Below are positions 35,675 through 43,696 of a stretch of 64,000 bases of DNA, in pieces; within the stretch, counting starts at the first letter, position 1; every line of letters begins with the position of its first letter. Source of the stretch: Prauserella endophytica (GTDB lineage: Bacteria > Actinomycetota > Actinomycetes > Mycobacteriales > Pseudonocardiaceae); NCBI RefSeq assembly GCF_005146945.1, contig NZ_SWMS01000021.1, positions 1 to 64,000 on the forward strand. The letters run 5' to 3'. Under the pieces are notes generated by a model that was not told the DNA's origin, ran no database searches, and saw only the letters and a list, made by a program, of their open reading frames with translations. The translations under genes and the position numbers were made by a program.

Positions 35675-36821
35675 CCCACGCGTCCTTGATCCCGCCCCCG
35701 ATGGCGCTGGCAGTGTCCCCGACGAAGTCACCTACGGCTTCCGCTCCGTCTCCGATCGCCGCAGCGATCTCGGGAGCGTTGTCCCAGACGGCGTCGATGG
35801 CACCTGATGTGATCAGGCCGGCTGCCGTGCCGACGACCACGCCCGCCACCGTTCCGACTGGGCCGCCGATGACAGTACCGACGGCGGCGCCGGTCGCCAT
35901 GGACGCGGCCATGCCTCCTACACCGGACACGATCGCTTTCGCGGGCGGCTTGCCCGTCGCGATGTCGTATCCGATACCGCCCGCTCCAAAGACGACGCCG
36001 ACCAGCGGCATCCGTGCAGCGATCTTGCTGGACAGAGAGGCGGACTGCCTTGCGAGGTCGTCGGAAGCCCGGAGCAGGTCATCGGCGGCGCCGGCGGCAG
36101 CAGCCCGCGTCGCGTCGTCACCCGCCGCGAGATAGTGACCGACCATATTGGCCGCATCGTCCGCGAGGCGTTGAGAGTTCTTCAGCAGATCGGAAGCGCG
36201 GACCTTCATGGCGGTCTCGATGCCGCCGCTCACGAGCTCACCGGCGGTGAAGAACCATTTCTGCTTGAGATCGTTGCCGACGTTTGCCCACATGTCGTTC
36301 CAGGATTTCTGGAGCGTTCGCGCGTGGTCGACCTCGGTCTTCGCTTGGTTGAAGGCTGCGACCTTGCGTTCGTGGGCTTCCCGCGCCGCGACGCCGTCTG
36401 CGTGCGCTTGGGCCATGGCCGGTGTGGCCGAACCGTCGGTCGGCAGCGCCGCGGGCGCGGCTGGTGCAGGGCCCGGATCGGCGATCATGTCGCCGTCGAC
36501 AGCGAGTCCGCCCTCTCTCGCGATCTGGCGCGCACGTTCCATCGTGTCCAGCGCACGTTGCAGTTCGGCGGCGTGGTCGTCGAACTTCTGTGCCATGTCA
36601 CCGGCAGCTGTGGCCAGTTCGTCCGCCTTGCCCGCGCCTTGCGTCATCTTGTCCCGGAAGGCTTGCGATGCGTCGCCGGTCCAGCCGGAGTCGGCCGCGT
36701 TGCGTGCGTTGTAGATCTGAGAGGCAGCTTCCCGGACGCGGTTCTGCAGCGAGTTGCGGAGCCAATCGGCAGCTCCCCGGATGCTCTCCGGGTTGCCCTC
36801 GAGCTTGGTGTCCAGTGGCAT
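35661..36821 (-). CDS. WXG100-like protein with C-terminal glycine-zipper domain (putative ESX substrate/toxin)
   Basis: 386 aa. The N-terminal 100 residues are a helical hairpin with W47-T-G49 at the turn (DSGWTGDASQAF), the WXG100 hallmark. A second long helical region (about 140-260) follows. The last 120 residues contain a stretch very rich in Gly, Ala and Val with spaced glycines (GGMAASMATGAAVGTVIGG) that could insert into membranes, ending in amphipathic segments. It could be a pore-forming effector or a structural secreted protein like EspB. It lies between a small secreted-type partner gene (3-nt gap) and a coupled membrane protein gene. No ESX secretion machinery is in the window. 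Confidence 0.72.
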   Translation of the reverse strand: MPLDTKLEGNPESIRGAADWLRNSLQNRVREAASQIYNARNAADSGWTGDASQAFRDKMTQGAGKADELATAAGDMAQKFDDHAAELQRALDTMERARQIAREGGLAVDGDMIADPGPAPAAPAALPTDGSATPAMAQAHADGVAAREAHERKVAAFNQAKTEVDHARTLQKSWNDMWANVGNDLKQKWFFTAGELVSGGIETAMKVRASDLLKNSQRLADDAANMVGHYLAAGDDATRAAAAGAADDLLRASDDLARQSASLSSKIAARMPLVGVVFGAGGIGYDIATGKPPAKAIVSGVGGMAASMATGAAVGTVIGGPVGTVAGVVVGTAAGLITSGAIDAVWDNAPEIAAAIGDGAEAVGDFVGDTASAIGGGIKDAWDAIF

Positions 36822-36824
36822 GGA

Positions 36825-37109
36825 TCAGCCCTGGCCTTCAGTCGGCAGACTGTCCTTCGCCGTGGCTTCCTGCTCGGCGTACGCGGCGCCGCCGTTGGCG
36901 ACCGCGTCCCCGGCGGCCGTCGCGCCGACAACGAGTTCGCCAGCACCATGAGTGAGTTTCGACAAGGCGGCTGCCATCATGCCGCTGACCTCACCGGCGT
37001 CCGGCGCGGCGGGCACGCTGCCGCCTATGGCATCGAGATCGTCGGCGGCTGCGCGCAATGTCTGTGAGATCTGTTCGATGACTCCGGGGTCGGCTGTGTA
37101 TCCATTCAT
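36825..37109 (-). CDS. Small EspC/WXG100-type protein with YxxxE signal
   Basis: 94 aa, all-helical, with no cleaved signal peptide. The C-terminal YAEQE (77-81) fits the YxxxD/E type VII secretion signal, and the overall pattern resembles the short ESX-1 secretion-associated (EspC-like) proteins of actinobacteria. It probably forms a heterodimer with the W-T-G protein encoded 3 nt downstream, one partner supplying YxxxE and the other WxG. Its ATG overlaps the stop of the preceding small gene (ATGA). Confidence 0.72.
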   Translation of the reverse strand: MNGYTADPGVIEQISQTLRAAADDLDAIGGSVPAAPDAGEVSGMMAAALSKLTHGAGELVVGATAAGDAVANGGAAYAEQEATAKDSLPTEGQG

Positions 37110-37429
37110 GCCGAGACCTGATGCCGATGTTCTTCGGGTATCCGGATATCAAGCAAGATCAGGTCGAACGGTGTCGCTTCGTCGACCTTCTTGAGATTGA
37201 CGGTCGGCATCACGACCCACGGCTGCTGCTCCCCGCAGCATTCCACCAGCCGATCGAGTGCCGAATACACGAGCAGGGCCGTTCGACCATCACGTGTCTG
37301 TCGCAGTTCCGCGGTGAGGTCGTCATTCCCATTTCGGACATGCTGAGTACACGGTACGTACACAATCGGCGGAAATTTCGCCAGGGCGCTGGCCAAATGC
37401 GGCTTCGTGGCCGGGTCTGTATCGGACAT
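37106..37429 (-). CDS. Small conserved protein, first gene of the WXG100 operon
   Basis: 107 aa from the ATG at 37429. It is a paralogue of the 96-aa protein at 32068-32358: the two share ALDRLVECCGE and QPW plus surrounding strands. It has no membrane helix. The start is uncertain: 37429 has GGGGG about 11 nt upstream, 37447 is another in-frame ATG, and the frame stays open to 37504. It overlaps the small EspC-like gene by 4 nt. Function unknown; the position suggests a chaperone or adaptor for the secreted pair. Confidence 0.65.
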   Translation of the reverse strand: MSDTDPATKPHLASALAKFPPIVYVPCTQHVRNGNDDLTAELRQTRDGRTALLVYSALDRLVECCGEQQPWVVMPTVNLKKVDEATPFDLILLDIRIPEEHRHQVSA

Positions 37430-37519
37430 TCGCGATGCTGCCCCCATCAAATGCGCGAAGGTGATTCGATCGCAGATGGTAAGGGCCGATACCGGAATCC
37501 GCACCCGGTTCGGGAACTT

Positions 37520-38146
37520 CTACCGTGCGGGGCGCCAGAGGTCGGTCACGCTGACGCCGACCTCGGCCAGCAGGCGGCGCGTCAGTGGCAGGCTGATCCC
37601 GATCACGCTCGACGGGTCGCCCTCGATGCCTTCGACGAACCAGCCGCCGAGCCCGTCGAGGGTGAACGCGCCGGCCACGTTGAGCGGCTCGCCCGTCGCG
37701 ACGTATGCGTCCAGCTCGTCCTGGCTCGGCGTCGCGAAGTGGACCGTCGTGGTCTGGCTGCCCGACGCTTCGCGCGTCACGGTGCCGTTCTCCAGTCGCA
37801 GGACGACGTGGCCGGTCAGCAGCTCGCCCGTGCCGCCCGCCATGCCCGCCCAGCGCTTGCGGGCGATCTCCGCCGTACCCGGCTTGCCGACGACCTCGCC
37901 GCCGATCGCCAGCATCGAGTCGCAGCCGACCACCACGGCGTCGGCGCCCGCGATGCCGGCCGTGTCGGCGACCGCCACGGCCTTCGCCCTGGCCAGCGCG
38001 GTGACCAGCTCGGCGGGGGTGGGGTCGGTCAGCGTCGCGGCGACCGCGTCCTCGTCCACACCGGACACGATCACGCTCGGATCGATGCCCGCCGCCCGCA
38101 GGACGGCGAGCCGGGCAGGAGAGGCGGAGGCCAGCACGAAACGCAC
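37520..38146 (-). CDS. maf: Maf-family nucleoside triphosphate pyrophosphatase
   Basis: 208 aa. Maf/HAM1-like fold: LASASPARLAVLRAAGI at the N-terminus is the Maf signature (S-x-S-P-R type), VVVGCDSMLAIGG carries the catalytic-region acidic residue, and VGKPGTAEIARKRW follows. Maf enzymes hydrolyse dTTP/UTP or modified nucleotides and restrain septation in some bacteria. M. tuberculosis Rv3282 (maf) is next to accD5-accE5; here an MFS/GntR pair separates them. GTG start with TAATCT 6 nt upstream. Confidence 0.92.
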   Translation of the reverse strand: MRFVLASASPARLAVLRAAGIDPSVIVSGVDEDAVAATLTDPTPAELVTALARAKAVAVADTAGIAGADAVVVGCDSMLAIGGEVVGKPGTAEIARKRWAGMAGGTGELLTGHVVLRLENGTVTREASGSQTTTVHFATPSQDELDAYVATGEPLNVAGAFTLDGLGGWFVEGIEGDPSSVIGISLPLTRRLLAEVGVSVTDLWRPAR

Positions 38147-38152
38147 GCGCCG

Positions 38153-38158
38153 AGATTA
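38153..38158 (-). promoter_or_regulatory. Putative -10 box of maf (leaderless)
   Basis: TAATCT, 6 nt before the GTG. Confidence 0.4.
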
Positions 38159-38179
38159 GAGGACGCGCCGCGACCAGTT

Positions 38180-38287
38180 GCAGTGAAGGCCACCTTGCCT
38201 GCATGGAATCAAATACAGCGGCGCGCAGTGCCTCCGTTTGGGCGGTGGGGGGAGACGGGTGGGCGCAGTCAAGGTGGCCTTCACTGC
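38180..38287. repeat. Palindromic repeat family A, copy 3 (long form)
   Basis: Arms 38180-38194 and 38273-38287 are identical to those of copy 2, and the cores of the two long copies are strongly conserved (ACAGCGGCGCGCAG, GCCTCCGTTTGGG, GGAGACGGGTGGGCGCAG). It lies between the GntR gene end and the maf promoter. Confidence 0.88.
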
Positions 38288-38310
38288 ATTCGTTGGGGGG
38301 ACAGCCGGGG

Positions 38311-38967
38311 TCAGCTGTCGAGCAGGGCTCCGTGGGTGCCGCCGATGTGGGCGGCCAGCTGCTCGCGGAAGCCGTCCGCGTCGCTGTCGCGCAGGAGTGT
38401 GCACAGCCGCGCGTGCTCGTCGAGTATGGCGCCGTAGCGGCTCGGCGCCCGGTGCAGTGCGGAGTTGGCCATCCGCACCTGCCGGTCGTGCAGACCCGAG
38501 TAGAACTGCGTGAGCAGGCCGTTGCCCGCCGCCTCCACGAGGGTCGCGTGGAACTGCCGGTCGAGCCGGGAGAACGCCGCCGTCTCCTTCGGGACGTCCA
38601 GGCGCCGCTGGTCGCCGAGCACCGCGTTCATGGAGTCGGCGACGTCGGCCTGGATGCCGCGCGCGATCACCGTCGCCGCCGCGTGGGACTCCAGCAGGAT
38701 CCGCGCCTCGGTGACCTCCGCGACCTCGCCCGCCGACACCGGCACCACCAGCGCGCCGCGCTTGGGATAGAGCCGCAGCAGCCCCTCGACCTCCAGCCGG
38801 AGGAACGCCTCCCGCACCGGAGTGCGCGAGATCTCCAGCGCCGACGCGGCCTCGCCCTCGCTCAGCAGCTGACCGCCTTCGAGCCTCCCGTCGAGGATCC
38901 GGTCCTTCACCCATTCGTAGGCGCGCTCGCCGGCAGCCCTGCGCTGTGACCGGTCGCTCGTTGACAC
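38311..38967 (-). CDS. GntR-family regulator, FadR/FCD subfamily
   Basis: 218 aa. The N-terminal winged helix (about 12-75) has the GntR signature segment LLSEGEAASALEISRTPVRE. The C-terminal all-helical FCD ligand-binding domain contains the Asp and His residues that hold a metal in this family (RLDRQFHATL and the region around DEHARL). Such regulators respond to organic acids. It is divergent from an MFS transporter whose promoter contains direct repeats, so it probably represses that transporter and itself. GTG start. Confidence 0.9.
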   Translation of the reverse strand: MSTSDRSQRRAAGERAYEWVKDRILDGRLEGGQLLSEGEAASALEISRTPVREAFLRLEVEGLLRLYPKRGALVVPVSAGEVAEVTEARILLESHAAATVIARGIQADVADSMNAVLGDQRRLDVPKETAAFSRLDRQFHATLVEAAGNGLLTQFYSGLHDRQVRMANSALHRAPSRYGAILDEHARLCTLLRDSDADGFREQLAAHIGGTHGALLDS

Positions 38968-38989
38968 ACGGGCATCCTAGCGGCCAACT

Positions 38990-39014
38990 TAGATGCAACA
39001 TAGATACAAGTTGT
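38990..39014 (+). promoter_or_regulatory. Repeat motif in the GntR/MFS promoter
   Basis: TAGATGCAA (38990-38998) and TAGATACAA (39001-39009) are direct repeats one helical turn apart. The second runs into the palindrome ACAAGTTGT (39006-39014). Placed just before the MFS ribosome binding site, it is the best candidate for the GntR operator. Confidence 0.45.
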
Positions 39015-39026
39015 GGAGGACCTGGA

Positions 39027-40316
39027 GTGCGCGCGAGAACGTGGCTGCCGTGGGCGATGTGGGGCCTCGGTGCCCTCTGCTACCTCACGGCGCTGTTCCA
39101 CCGCATGAGCCTCTCCGTCGCCGGGCTCACCGCGCAGGAACGCTTCGGCATCGACGCCACCGGGCTGGCCGCGTTCTCCGTCGTGCAGCTCGCCCTCTAC
39201 GCCGCGTTGCAGGTGCCCGTCGGCGTCGGCTCCGACCGCCTCGGCCCGCGCAAGCTCCTGCTCGCAGGCATGACGCTCATGGCAGCGGGCACCGTCGTGT
39301 TCGCCATCGCCACGGGTTACGCCGCCGCGATGGCGGGCCGCGCGCTCATCGGCGCGGGCGACGCCTGCATGTTCGTCAGCGTTCTGCGCATCGCGCACAA
39401 CTGGTTCCCCGGCAGGCGGTACGCGCTCGTCGCCGCGCTCACCGGCATGATCGGCGGACTCGGCCAGCTGATCGCGACCGCGCCGCTCGCGGCGCTGCTC
39501 GCCGCCCGCGGCTGGACCGGCACCTTCCTCATCGCGGGCACGGTCACCATCGTGCTGCTGGTCGCCACCGGCGTCGGCCTGCGCGAGAGCCCGCGTCCCG
39601 CGCGGCACACCGACGAGCCCGGCGAACCGTTGCGGGAGAGCCTGCGCCACGCGTGGCGAAACCCGGGAACCCGGCACGCGATGTGGACCCACTTCACGCT
39701 CATGGGCACGTTCGTCTCGTTCAGCGCCGTGCTCGGCCAGCCCTACCTCGTCGGCGCGCACGCGCTGTCCGAGGGCACGGCCGGCACGCTGCTCGGCGTG
39801 GTCGTGCTCGGCTTCGTGCTGGCCAGCACGGCCGCCGGTCAGCTCGCCTCCCGCAGGCCCGGTGTGCGGGGTGCCTTGGTCCTCGGCGCAGCGGTCGCCG
39901 CGGTCACGTGCTCGGCACTGCTCGTGGCACTGCCTGCCTCGACGCCCGCGACCGTGCTGGCGCTCGTGCTGTTCGTCGTCGGCGCGGGCGGCGGCGTGAG
40001 CATGCTCGCCTTCGACCTCGCCCGCTCGGCCAACCGAGGCCACCGCGCCGGCATCGCGAGCGGCGTTGCCAACATGGGCGGCTTCACGTTCGCCGTGGTC
40101 GCCCAGTTCGGTGCCGGGATCGCCCTCGACGCGCTCACCGACGCGGGACTTCCGCAGTCCTCGGCGCACCGGGTCGCGTTCGGCGTGCCGCTCGTGCTCG
40201 CACTCGCCGGGATCACGCGCGTGGTCGCGTTGCACCGGCACGCCGGCGCGCTGCCCTCCCTGAACGGGTCAGCGCGGGAGCGCGGACGCGCGCCACGCGC
40301 CCTGGCCGGGACGTAG
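39027..40316 (+). CDS. MFS transporter (organic acid/sugar-phosphate type)
   Basis: 429 aa with about 12 membrane helices. QVPVGVGSDRLGPRKLLLAG contains the MFS motif A variant between helices 2 and 3. Start GTG at 39027, preceded by GGAGGA at 6-nt spacing. Divergent from an FCD-type GntR regulator, which suggests import of a carboxylate or similar nutrient, but the substrate is not identifiable. Its last 48 nt overlap the 3' end of accE on the opposite strand. Confidence 0.87.
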   Translation: MRARTWLPWAMWGLGALCYLTALFHRMSLSVAGLTAQERFGIDATGLAAFSVVQLALYAALQVPVGVGSDRLGPRKLLLAGMTLMAAGTVVFAIATGYAAAMAGRALIGAGDACMFVSVLRIAHNWFPGRRYALVAALTGMIGGLGQLIATAPLAALLAARGWTGTFLIAGTVTIVLLVATGVGLRESPRPARHTDEPGEPLRESLRHAWRNPGTRHAMWTHFTLMGTFVSFSAVLGQPYLVGAHALSEGTAGTLLGVVVLGFVLASTAAGQLASRRPGVRGALVLGAAVAAVTCSALLVALPASTPATVLALVLFVVGAGGGVSMLAFDLARSANRGHRAGIASGVANMGGFTFAVVAQFGAGIALDALTDAGLPQSSAHRVAFGVPLVLALAGITRVVALHRHAGALPSLNGSARERGRAPRALAGT

Positions 40317-40505
40317 CGGGGCGCGGACCAGCGCCGCCGGGTCGGCCCAGCGCGAACGCGCTGGCGGCTCTGACGGCTCCGTGCTCGCCGAGGCGAGCCC
40401 GGCCAGCACGGCGGTGAGTGCGGCGAGCTCGGCGTCGTCCGGGTTGCCCCGCACGACGCGCAGCAGCGGACGGCGAGGCTCCTCGGTCGTTTCCTCGGCG
40501 CTCAC
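40269..40505 (-). CDS. Acyl-CoA carboxylase epsilon subunit
   Basis: 78 aa. It contains the short pattern of AccE-type subunits: [20 protein letters not shown] near the N-terminus and a C-terminal Trp-rich end ([10 protein letters not shown], then [10 protein letters not shown]). The epsilon subunit stabilises and activates the AccA3-AccD5 complex. The GTG at 40505 overlaps the accD5 stop (GTGA), as in M. tuberculosis accD5-accE5 (Rv3280-Rv3281). Its 3' end overlaps the converging MFS gene by 48 nt. Confidence 0.87.
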   Translation of the reverse strand: MSAEETTEEPRRPLLRVVRGNPDDAELAALTAVLAGLASASTEPSEPPARSRWADPAALVRAPLRPGQGAWRASALPR

Positions 40506-42142
40506 AGCGGAATGTTCCCGTGCTTCTTCGGCGGAAGGGTCTCGCGCTTGTCCCGCAGCATTCGCAGCGCACGGGCCACGTAGCCACGCGTGTGCGCGGG
40601 CGGGATGACACCGTCGACGTAGCCGCGCTCGGCGGCGACGTATGGGTTGCACAGCGCGTCCTCGTACTCCTGGATCAGCTGCGCGCGCAGTGCCTCGACG
40701 TCTTCACCGCCGTCGGCGGCGGTGGCGAGCCGCTTGCGGTGCACGATGTTCGCCGCGCCCTGAGCGCCCATCACGGCGATCTGCGCGGTCGGCCAGGCGA
40801 CGTTGACGTCGGCGCCGAGGTGCTTGGAGCCCATCACGTCGTACGCGCCGCCGTATGCCTTGCGCGTGATCACGGTGACCAGCGGAACGGTGGCCTCGGC
40901 GTAGGCGTAGATCAGCTTCGCGCCGCGCCGGATGATGCCGTTCCACTCCTGGTCGGTGCCGGGCAGGAAGCCGGGCACGTCCACGAACGTCAGCACCGGG
41001 ACGTTGAACGCGTCGCACGTGCGCACGAACCGGGCCGCCTTCTCGGAGGCGTCGATGTCGAGGCAGCCCGCGAACTGAGTGGGCTGGTTGGCCACGATGC
41101 CGACGCTGTGCCCGTCGACGCGACCGAAGCCGACGATGACGTTGGGCGCGAACAGCTCGTGCACCTCGAGGAACTCGCCGTCGTCCACGACGCGCGTGAT
41201 GACCTCGTGCATGTCGTAGGGCTGGTTCGGCGAGTCGGGCACCAGCGTGTCGAGCTCGCGGTCGGTGTCGGTGACGCCGTCGGCGATCGAGTCGCCAGAC
41301 GGCTCCGGCGCCTCGAACACGGGCGGCTCGGAGAGGTTGTTGGACGGCAGGAAGCTGAGCAGCTCCTTGACGTAGGCGATCGCGTCGTCCTCGTCGGAGC
41401 CGAGGTAGTGCGCGTTGCCGGACTTGGTGTTGTGCGTGCGGCCACCGCCGAGGTCCTCGAACGTGACCTCCTCGCCCGTCACCGTCTTGATCACGTCGGG
41501 GCCGGTGATGAACATGTGGGAGGTCTGGTCGACCATCACCACGAAGTCGGTGAGCGCGGGCGAGTAGACGTGCCCGCCCGCGTTGGCGCCCATGATCAGT
41601 GAGATCTGCGGGATCACGCCAGAGGCCTGCGTGTTGCGGCGGAAGATCTCGCCGTAGAGCCCGAGCGAGACCACGCCCTCCTGGATGCGCGCGCCGCCGC
41701 CCTCGTTGATGCCGATGATCGGGCGGCCGGTCTTGATGGCGAGGTCCATGACCTTGACGATCTTCTCGCCGTACACCTCGCCGAGCGAGCCGCCGAAGAC
41801 CGTAACGTCCTGGCTGAACACGCATACCGGACGGCCGTCGATGGTGCCGTAGCCGGTCACCACGCCGTCGCCGTACGGGCGGTTCTTCTCCTGCCCGAAG
41901 TTGGTGGACCGGTGCCGGGCGAACTCGTCGAGCTCGACGAACGAACCGGGATCGAGCAGCAGGTCGATGCGCTCGCGCGCCGTCTTCTTGCCCTTGGCGT
42001 GCTGGCGTTCGACCGCTCTCGCGGAGCCGGCGTGCACGGCCTCTTCGTAGCGCAGGTAGAGGTCTGCGAGCTTGCCGGCCGTGGTGTGGATGTCCGGCTC
42101 TTCGTCGGGAGGTGTCCCGATCGGCTCCGTTGCGCTGCTCAT
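40502..42142 (-). CDS. accD5: Propionyl-CoA carboxylase beta chain (carboxyltransferase)
   Basis: 546 aa, full-length carboxyltransferase with tandem crotonase-like halves. It transfers CO2 from biotinyl-AccA3 to propionyl-CoA, giving methylmalonyl-CoA for MutAB (or for chain building). [10 protein letters not shown] and [17 protein letters not shown] in the first half and the [19 protein letters not shown] region in the second are typical of the oxyanion-hole loops. Synteny with M. tuberculosis accD5 (birA divergent upstream, accE downstream) supports the name. No Shine-Dalgarno; TAAGCT lies 8 nt before the ATG. Confidence 0.95.
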   Translation of the reverse strand: MSSATEPIGTPPDEEPDIHTTAGKLADLYLRYEEAVHAGSARAVERQHAKGKKTARERIDLLLDPGSFVELDEFARHRSTNFGQEKNRPYGDGVVTGYGTIDGRPVCVFSQDVTVFGGSLGEVYGEKIVKVMDLAIKTGRPIIGINEGGGARIQEGVVSLGLYGEIFRRNTQASGVIPQISLIMGANAGGHVYSPALTDFVVMVDQTSHMFITGPDVIKTVTGEEVTFEDLGGGRTHNTKSGNAHYLGSDEDDAIAYVKELLSFLPSNNLSEPPVFEAPEPSGDSIADGVTDTDRELDTLVPDSPNQPYDMHEVITRVVDDGEFLEVHELFAPNVIVGFGRVDGHSVGIVANQPTQFAGCLDIDASEKAARFVRTCDAFNVPVLTFVDVPGFLPGTDQEWNGIIRRGAKLIYAYAEATVPLVTVITRKAYGGAYDVMGSKHLGADVNVAWPTAQIAVMGAQGAANIVHRKRLATAADGGEDVEALRAQLIQEYEDALCNPYVAAERGYVDGVIPPAHTRGYVARALRMLRDKRETLPPKKHGNIPL

Positions 42143-42150
42143 GGAACCGC

Positions 42151-42156
42151 AGCTTA
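42151..42156 (-). promoter_or_regulatory. Putative -10 box of accD5 (leaderless)
   Basis: TAAGCT, 8 nt before the ATG; divergent to the birA box 52 bp away. Confidence 0.4.
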
Positions 42157-42207
42157 GCTCCGTGCCCTTGGCCGCAGATGTGGCGTAGCCAACGTCCTCG
42201 AACGTCC

Positions 42208-42213
42208 TACGCT
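42208..42213 (+). promoter_or_regulatory. Putative -10 box of birA (leaderless)
   Basis: TACGCT, 7 nt before the ATG, with no ribosome binding site. Confidence 0.4.
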
Positions 42214-42220
42214 AACGCGC

Positions 42221-43045
42221 ATGAAGCGTATCGACGCGGCGCGACTGCGGGCCGAACTCGTCCGCCCGGTCGGGCCGTACGCCCGGCTCGACGTCGTGAC
42301 CAGCACCGGTTCCACCAACGCCGACCTGCGGGAAGCCCTGGTCGAGGGAGCGGAGGACCGGACCGTGCTGATCGCCGAGGAGCAGACCGCGGGGCTCGGG
42401 CGGCGGGGCCGGACGTGGGTGTCGCCGTCGGGGGCCGGGGTGTACTGCAGCGTCCTGTTCCGGCCGGCCGGGGTGTCGCTCGCGGTGCTCGGTTCACTCG
42501 CCTCGGTGGCCGGGCTCGCGCTGATGGACCTGGCGCGGGAGCTCGGAGTTCGGGCGGTGCTCAAATGGCCGAACGACGTCCTCGCCTCGGACGGCCGCGG
42601 CAAGGTCGCCGGCATCCTCGCCGAGGCGGCGGCCTCGGAGGAGCAGGGCGTGATCCTCGGTGTCGGCCTCAACGTCACGCCCTCGCGCGAGCCCGTCGAG
42701 CCCGGTCCCGGCGGGTTGCCCCCGGCCGCGCTGTCCGACCTCGGCGCGCGCACGACGGACCGGACGGAGATCTCGCGTCTGCTGCTGACGTCCCTGCACG
42801 AACGCGAGAGTGCCTGGCTCGCGGGGGCGGGCGACCTCGCCACCGCGGGCCTGCTCGAGGACTACCGCGCGCATTGCGCGACCCTCGGACAGGAGGTCAA
42901 GATCATGATCGCGGGCGGGGAGAAGCTGCTCGGCAACGCCGTCGACCTCGACCGCACCGGCGCGCTCGTCGTGGAGACGAACACGGGAGCGCGGCGAACG
43001 ATCTTCGCGGGCGATGTCGTGCACCTGCGCCCTGTTTCGGGGTGA
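42221..43045 (+). CDS. birA: Biotin-protein ligase (class I, without HTH)
   Basis: 274 aa. It activates biotin to biotinyl-AMP and attaches it to the BCCP lysine of AccA3. GRRGRTWVSP is the adenylate-binding loop, KWPNDVL the biotin-binding segment, and a C-terminal SH3-like domain is present. There is no N-terminal helix-turn-helix, so it is a ligase only, not a repressor. Divergent from accD5, as in M. tuberculosis (Rv3279c/Rv3280). The next gene is close downstream. Confidence 0.95.
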   Translation: MKRIDAARLRAELVRPVGPYARLDVVTSTGSTNADLREALVEGAEDRTVLIAEEQTAGLGRRGRTWVSPSGAGVYCSVLFRPAGVSLAVLGSLASVAGLALMDLARELGVRAVLKWPNDVLASDGRGKVAGILAEAAASEEQGVILGVGLNVTPSREPVEPGPGGLPPAALSDLGARTTDRTEISRLLLTSLHERESAWLAGAGDLATAGLLEDYRAHCATLGQEVKIMIAGGEKLLGNAVDLDRTGALVVETNTGARRTIFAGDVVHLRPVSG

Positions 43046-43110
43046 ATCGCGCTGCTTGGCGGTACGGTGAGCGCACGGCGCGCAAGAACGAGTTCGGGGA
43101 GTTGTTCGAG

Positions 43111-43692
43111 GTGGCCTATCCAGACGATCTGCTCAGCGACGGTGAGCAAGTCGTAACCCACAAGCATCCGCACTTCAAGATGCTGTTGTTCCCGATCTTC
43201 GTGCTGCTCGCCACCGTCGGCGTCGGCAGCTGGCTCGCCCTGCTCGTGCGGGACGCCGAGTCGCCGTGGAACTCCGTGGGCCTCATCGCGATCGGGGTCG
43301 TAGCGCTGGTGCTGATCGTGTGGCTGGTGCTCGTGCCGTTCGTGCGCTGGCGCACCACGCACTTCATCGTCACCACCGACCGCGTCATCGCGCGCGAGGG
43401 CGTGATCAAGCGCACCGGCATCGACATCCCGATGGCGCGCATCAACAGCGTACGGTTCGAGCACGGCCTGATCGACCGGGTCTTCGGCTGCGGCACGCTC
43501 GTCATCGAGTCGGCGTCGGACGAGCCGCTGACCTTCGACGACATCCCGAAGGTGGAGCGCGTGCACACCGTGATCTACCGCCAGGTCAACGACAACCCGT
43601 ACGACGACTACGGCGTGGCGCAGACGGAGCAGCTTCCGTACGGGCAGCAGGAGCCGCCGCCCCGTCAGCCGCCGCGTGGAAGGGGACGCTGA
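43111..43692 (+). CDS. PH-domain membrane protein (bPH2, Rv3278c-like)
   Basis: 193 aa. Two N-terminal membrane helices (about 25-45 and 55-76) precede a bacterial PH (YdbT/bPH2-like) domain with THFIVTTDRVIAREGVIKR and DIPMARINSV. The tail is Pro/Gln-rich. Function unknown; the gene keeps its place between birA and the purK region in related genomes. The GTG at 43111 is chosen because the typical MAYPDDLL start lies there; an in-frame GTG at 43042 overlapping the birA stop would add 23 residues. Confidence 0.85.
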   Translation: MAYPDDLLSDGEQVVTHKHPHFKMLLFPIFVLLATVGVGSWLALLVRDAESPWNSVGLIAIGVVALVLIVWLVLVPFVRWRTTHFIVTTDRVIAREGVIKRTGIDIPMARINSVRFEHGLIDRVFGCGTLVIESASDEPLTFDDIPKVERVHTVIYRQVNDNPYDDYGVAQTEQLPYGQQEPPPRQPPRGRGR

Positions 43693-43696
43693 GGTA

